64,000 bases of DNA, taken from NCBI GenBank assembly GCA_040753795.1, contig JBFMDX010000002.1, positions 124,001 to 188,000 of the forward strand. Direction: 5' to 3'. Of this stretch, positions 62,355 to 64,000 are shown piece by piece. This stretch comes from Thermodesulfobacteriota bacterium (lineage in GTDB: Bacteria > Desulfobacterota > Desulfobacteria > Desulfobacterales > Desulfosudaceae). Each line of letters begins with the position of its first letter. The first letter of the stretch is position 1. The translations under genes were made by a program, and so were the position numbers. The notes under the pieces were generated by a model. The model saw only the letters and a list, made by a program, of their open reading frames with translations, did no database searches and was not told where the DNA came from.

Positions 62355-63740
62355 TCAAGGGTCGAATAAATCTTGTTCAGAAAAACGGGTAATCCGGCCG
62401 GGGGCCGCGCCCGGCCCGCTTGCTTCTGTGGGGAAGAGGGATAGGTTGAGACGCCGCCACCGGGAAAGTTTTTCGGCCCCCGGGGGCTGGCGACCGTCAA
62501 AGAAATCGCAGGTCCGGTAATAGGCCATGTCCGAAAACCAGCAATGCCGATAGGTTTTATCATGCAGCAGATTGCCGCTAAACCTTCTAAAACCGGTCAA
62601 GGCGGAGAACTGTTCGGACGGATCCCGGAAACATTCCCAGTCACAGCGGCGGCATTCGGATTTTCCGCTGAAGCGGTCCGGGTTCATGCCCCAGTATTTG
62701 CCCAGGTTTTCATGACCCCGGTAGCCGCAGGGGTAGGTATCGCCTTCCCTGGCGTCGATAAAGAAGAAATCCCTTCCGCCGCGGCATCCGGCGGGCGTCA
62801 TCGCGGTCGTTTCTTCACCGGCGTAATGGCGGTAGAGTGCATAGAGGGATGTCAGGGGAGAAAAAACACGAATGCGGGAACGGAATTCCCGCACGGTCTC
62901 CATCAGGATCCGAAACAGCAGTTCTTTCTCATCCCGGTCAAAGGAGACGATCCGGTCGGCGGCGGTGGCGGCGTAAACGGCGGCCAGATTCCCGGGCGAA
63001 CCGTTTTCCACGCTCATGGGATAGCAGGTGTTGAGCATGGTAAAGCCCATGTCGATCACCCGATGATAGAAGCGTTGCAGGCCGACGGTATAACGGCGGT
63101 AAAATTCTTCCAGATAATCGGAGCGGCGGATAAAGTCTCTTGGCTCCAGGCCGGCGGTGAAGTCGCCGCCGAGGTTGCGATTGACGCCCAGGTTGGCCGC
63201 CGGGAAGATGCCGTGTTCGTGAAAAACGGGCAGGGCCGCTTCGATGCCCGACATAAGGCCGGGAAAACCCCGCATGCGGTCGTGGGTTTCAGGATCGCAG
63301 GAGTCCACGCTGATCCAGAAATTGCGCAGCGGGGTGGCGGCCAGTTTTTCCGCCACGGCGGACACCCGGGCCGTGTCCCGCTCCCGGCCCCCGGCGCCCG
63401 GCCGCATGAAAAAACCATTGGTGCCGGTACGAATGAACGGGATGCCGACGGCCCCCGCGTGCGAAATCATTTCCGCCAGATCATCCAGGCGCAGCAGGGG
63501 CTCGCCTCCGGTAAAAGAGACGGCCGCCACACGGTTGGCCGCGGCGGCATCAAGAACGCGCCGGATGGTATCCATGGACAGGCCGGTGCGCGGGAAGGCG
63601 CTGGAAACCCGCATGCCGCAATTGGGACAGCGGGCGTTGCATCGGTCGGTGATCTGAATGATGACCTGACCGGGCAGACGGCGGGTCCATATCGACTTTA
63701 CCGCTGCCGGCAGCAAATTTGACAACTCGGCGATTCCCAT
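62355..63740 (-). CDS. Radical SAM / SPASM-type protein
   Basis: A 461-residue enzyme. QITDRCNARCPNCGMRV gives CxxxCxxC near residue 33, and SFTGGEPLLRLDD the SAM-binding GGEP. In the C-terminal half CRGGRDFFFIDAREGDTYPCGYRGHENLG and SECRRCDWECFRDP supply the cysteines of SPASM-type auxiliary clusters. This combination modifies peptides, proteins or carbohydrates. It is preceded by a glycosyltransferase gene and followed by the 813-residue unknown, all minus strand. The start ATG is at 63740. Confidence 0.85.
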   Translation of the reverse strand: MGIAELSNLLPAAVKSIWTRRLPGQVIIQITDRCNARCPNCGMRVSSAFPRTGLSMDTIRRVLDAAAANRVAAVSFTGGEPLLRLDDLAEMISHAGAVGIPFIRTGTNGFFMRPGAGGRERDTARVSAVAEKLAATPLRNFWISVDSCDPETHDRMRGFPGLMSGIEAALPVFHEHGIFPAANLGVNRNLGGDFTAGLEPRDFIRRSDYLEEFYRRYTVGLQRFYHRVIDMGFTMLNTCYPMSVENGSPGNLAAVYAATAADRIVSFDRDEKELLFRILMETVREFRSRIRVFSPLTSLYALYRHYAGEETTAMTPAGCRGGRDFFFIDAREGDTYPCGYRGHENLGKYWGMNPDRFSGKSECRRCDWECFRDPSEQFSALTGFRRFSGNLLHDKTYRHCWFSDMAYYRTCDFFDGRQPPGAEKLSRWRRLNLSLFPTEASGPGAAPGRITRFSEQDLFDP

Positions 63741-63757
63741 GCTCGGTTTCCGGGCCG

Positions 63758-64000
63758 CTAATTGTTAAAATAGGCGGCTTTCAATCCATCGCAACCGGGA
63801 ACCGGTTCATGATACAGGTTCCACTGCTGCTCAAAAGCCGATTCAAATGACCGGGTTTCCATATAGGACCGGGCGTTTTTTTTCATTCGCGCCAGCAGGG
63901 CCGGGTCATCAGCCAGGCGGATGATCTTTTCCAGAAAGGCGGCGATGTCCCCGGCGGGAACGATAAAGCCGGTTTCACCGTCGATCATGTTCTCTCCGGG
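63758..64000 (-). CDS. Glycosyltransferase (GT4-like), 3' part only
   Basis: The final 80 codons of a gene that begins beyond the right edge. PGENMIDGETGFIVPAGDIAAFLEKIIRLADDPALLARM is the typical end of a GT-B family 4 glycosyltransferase, where the first Glu region binds the donor nucleotide. It ends 18 bases before the radical SAM gene, so it likely heads the part of the operon seen here. Acceptor unknown. Confidence 0.85.
   Translation of the reverse strand, partial: PGENMIDGETGFIVPAGDIAAFLEKIIRLADDPALLARMKKNARSYMETRSFESAFEQQWNLYHEPVPGCDGLKAAYFNN

Noticed and set aside
1-64000. CRISPR arrays, insertion sequences and prophage
   Set aside because: No regularly spaced repeats, transposases, integrases or phage structural genes were seen on either strand.

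Overview
The window looks like the chromosome of a GC-rich, strictly anaerobic sulfate-reducing bacterium of the Desulfobacterota, probably Desulfobacteraceae-like. The strongest pointers are a complete Qrc menaquinone reductase operon, an ETF:quinone oxidoreductase of the membrane Fe-S type next to etfBA, a four-subunit ferredoxin-dependent 2-oxoacid oxidoreductase (KorDABC), a free-standing acyl-CoA dehydrogenase, many radical SAM enzymes, and TTGACA-type promoters. No phage genes, insertion sequences or CRISPR arrays are visible. Assignments rest on reading motifs in the sequence; no database search was run.

Layout. 1-7.8 kb: the end of a histone-deacetylase-family gene, epmA, a small unknown, pncB, a lytic transglycosylase, metK, two cupin proteins and a PATAN-type response regulator. 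7.9-15 kb: an Fe-S protein and asnS on the minus strand, then two paralogous B12-type radical SAM genes flanking a phosphoesterase. 15-19 kb: membrane Fe-S oxidoreductase plus etfB-etfA, feeding electrons from acyl-CoA oxidation to quinone. 19-26.6 kb: a DnaJ/CbpA co-chaperone, an acidic-repeat zinc-ribbon membrane protein, tRNA-Met, a DUF1992-ddl-purD/purE fusion-tsaC operon, and tRNA-Leu. 26.6-29.7 kb: phosphate transporter and its DUF47 partner, and an acyl-CoA dehydrogenase. 29.7-30.7 kb: a small AT-richer insert with a membrane zinc-ribbon protein and a hicB-hicA pair whose hicA carries an in-frame TGA. 30.7-35.8 kb: a tightly overlapping operon of radical SAM, korD-korA-korB-korC and hemW. 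35.8-39 kb: deaminase, dgt and two YkgJ-type cysteine-cluster proteins. 39-44.3 kb: qrcABCD and a previously easy-to-miss 57-residue His-rich membrane protein. 44.4-45.6 kb: murA.

47.6-54.5 kb holds the most intriguing described-by-sequence but functionally unknown system: a GAK-type locus (PHP-like hydrolase, amphi-Trp protein, PhoU-kinase fusion, ATP-grasp enzyme, HprK-related kinase B, CofD-like protein, second amphi-Trp protein), followed by a CoA-disulfide-reductase-like flavoprotein and bracketed by two chemoreceptors with closely related sensor domains. 57.7-64 kb is a minus-strand cluster running in from beyond the window: glycosyltransferase, SPASM-type radical SAM enzyme, a large protein of unknown family, a divergent phosphatidylserine decarboxylase and an Lgt-like membrane protein. 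Its content suggests an uncharacterised lipid or envelope modification pathway.
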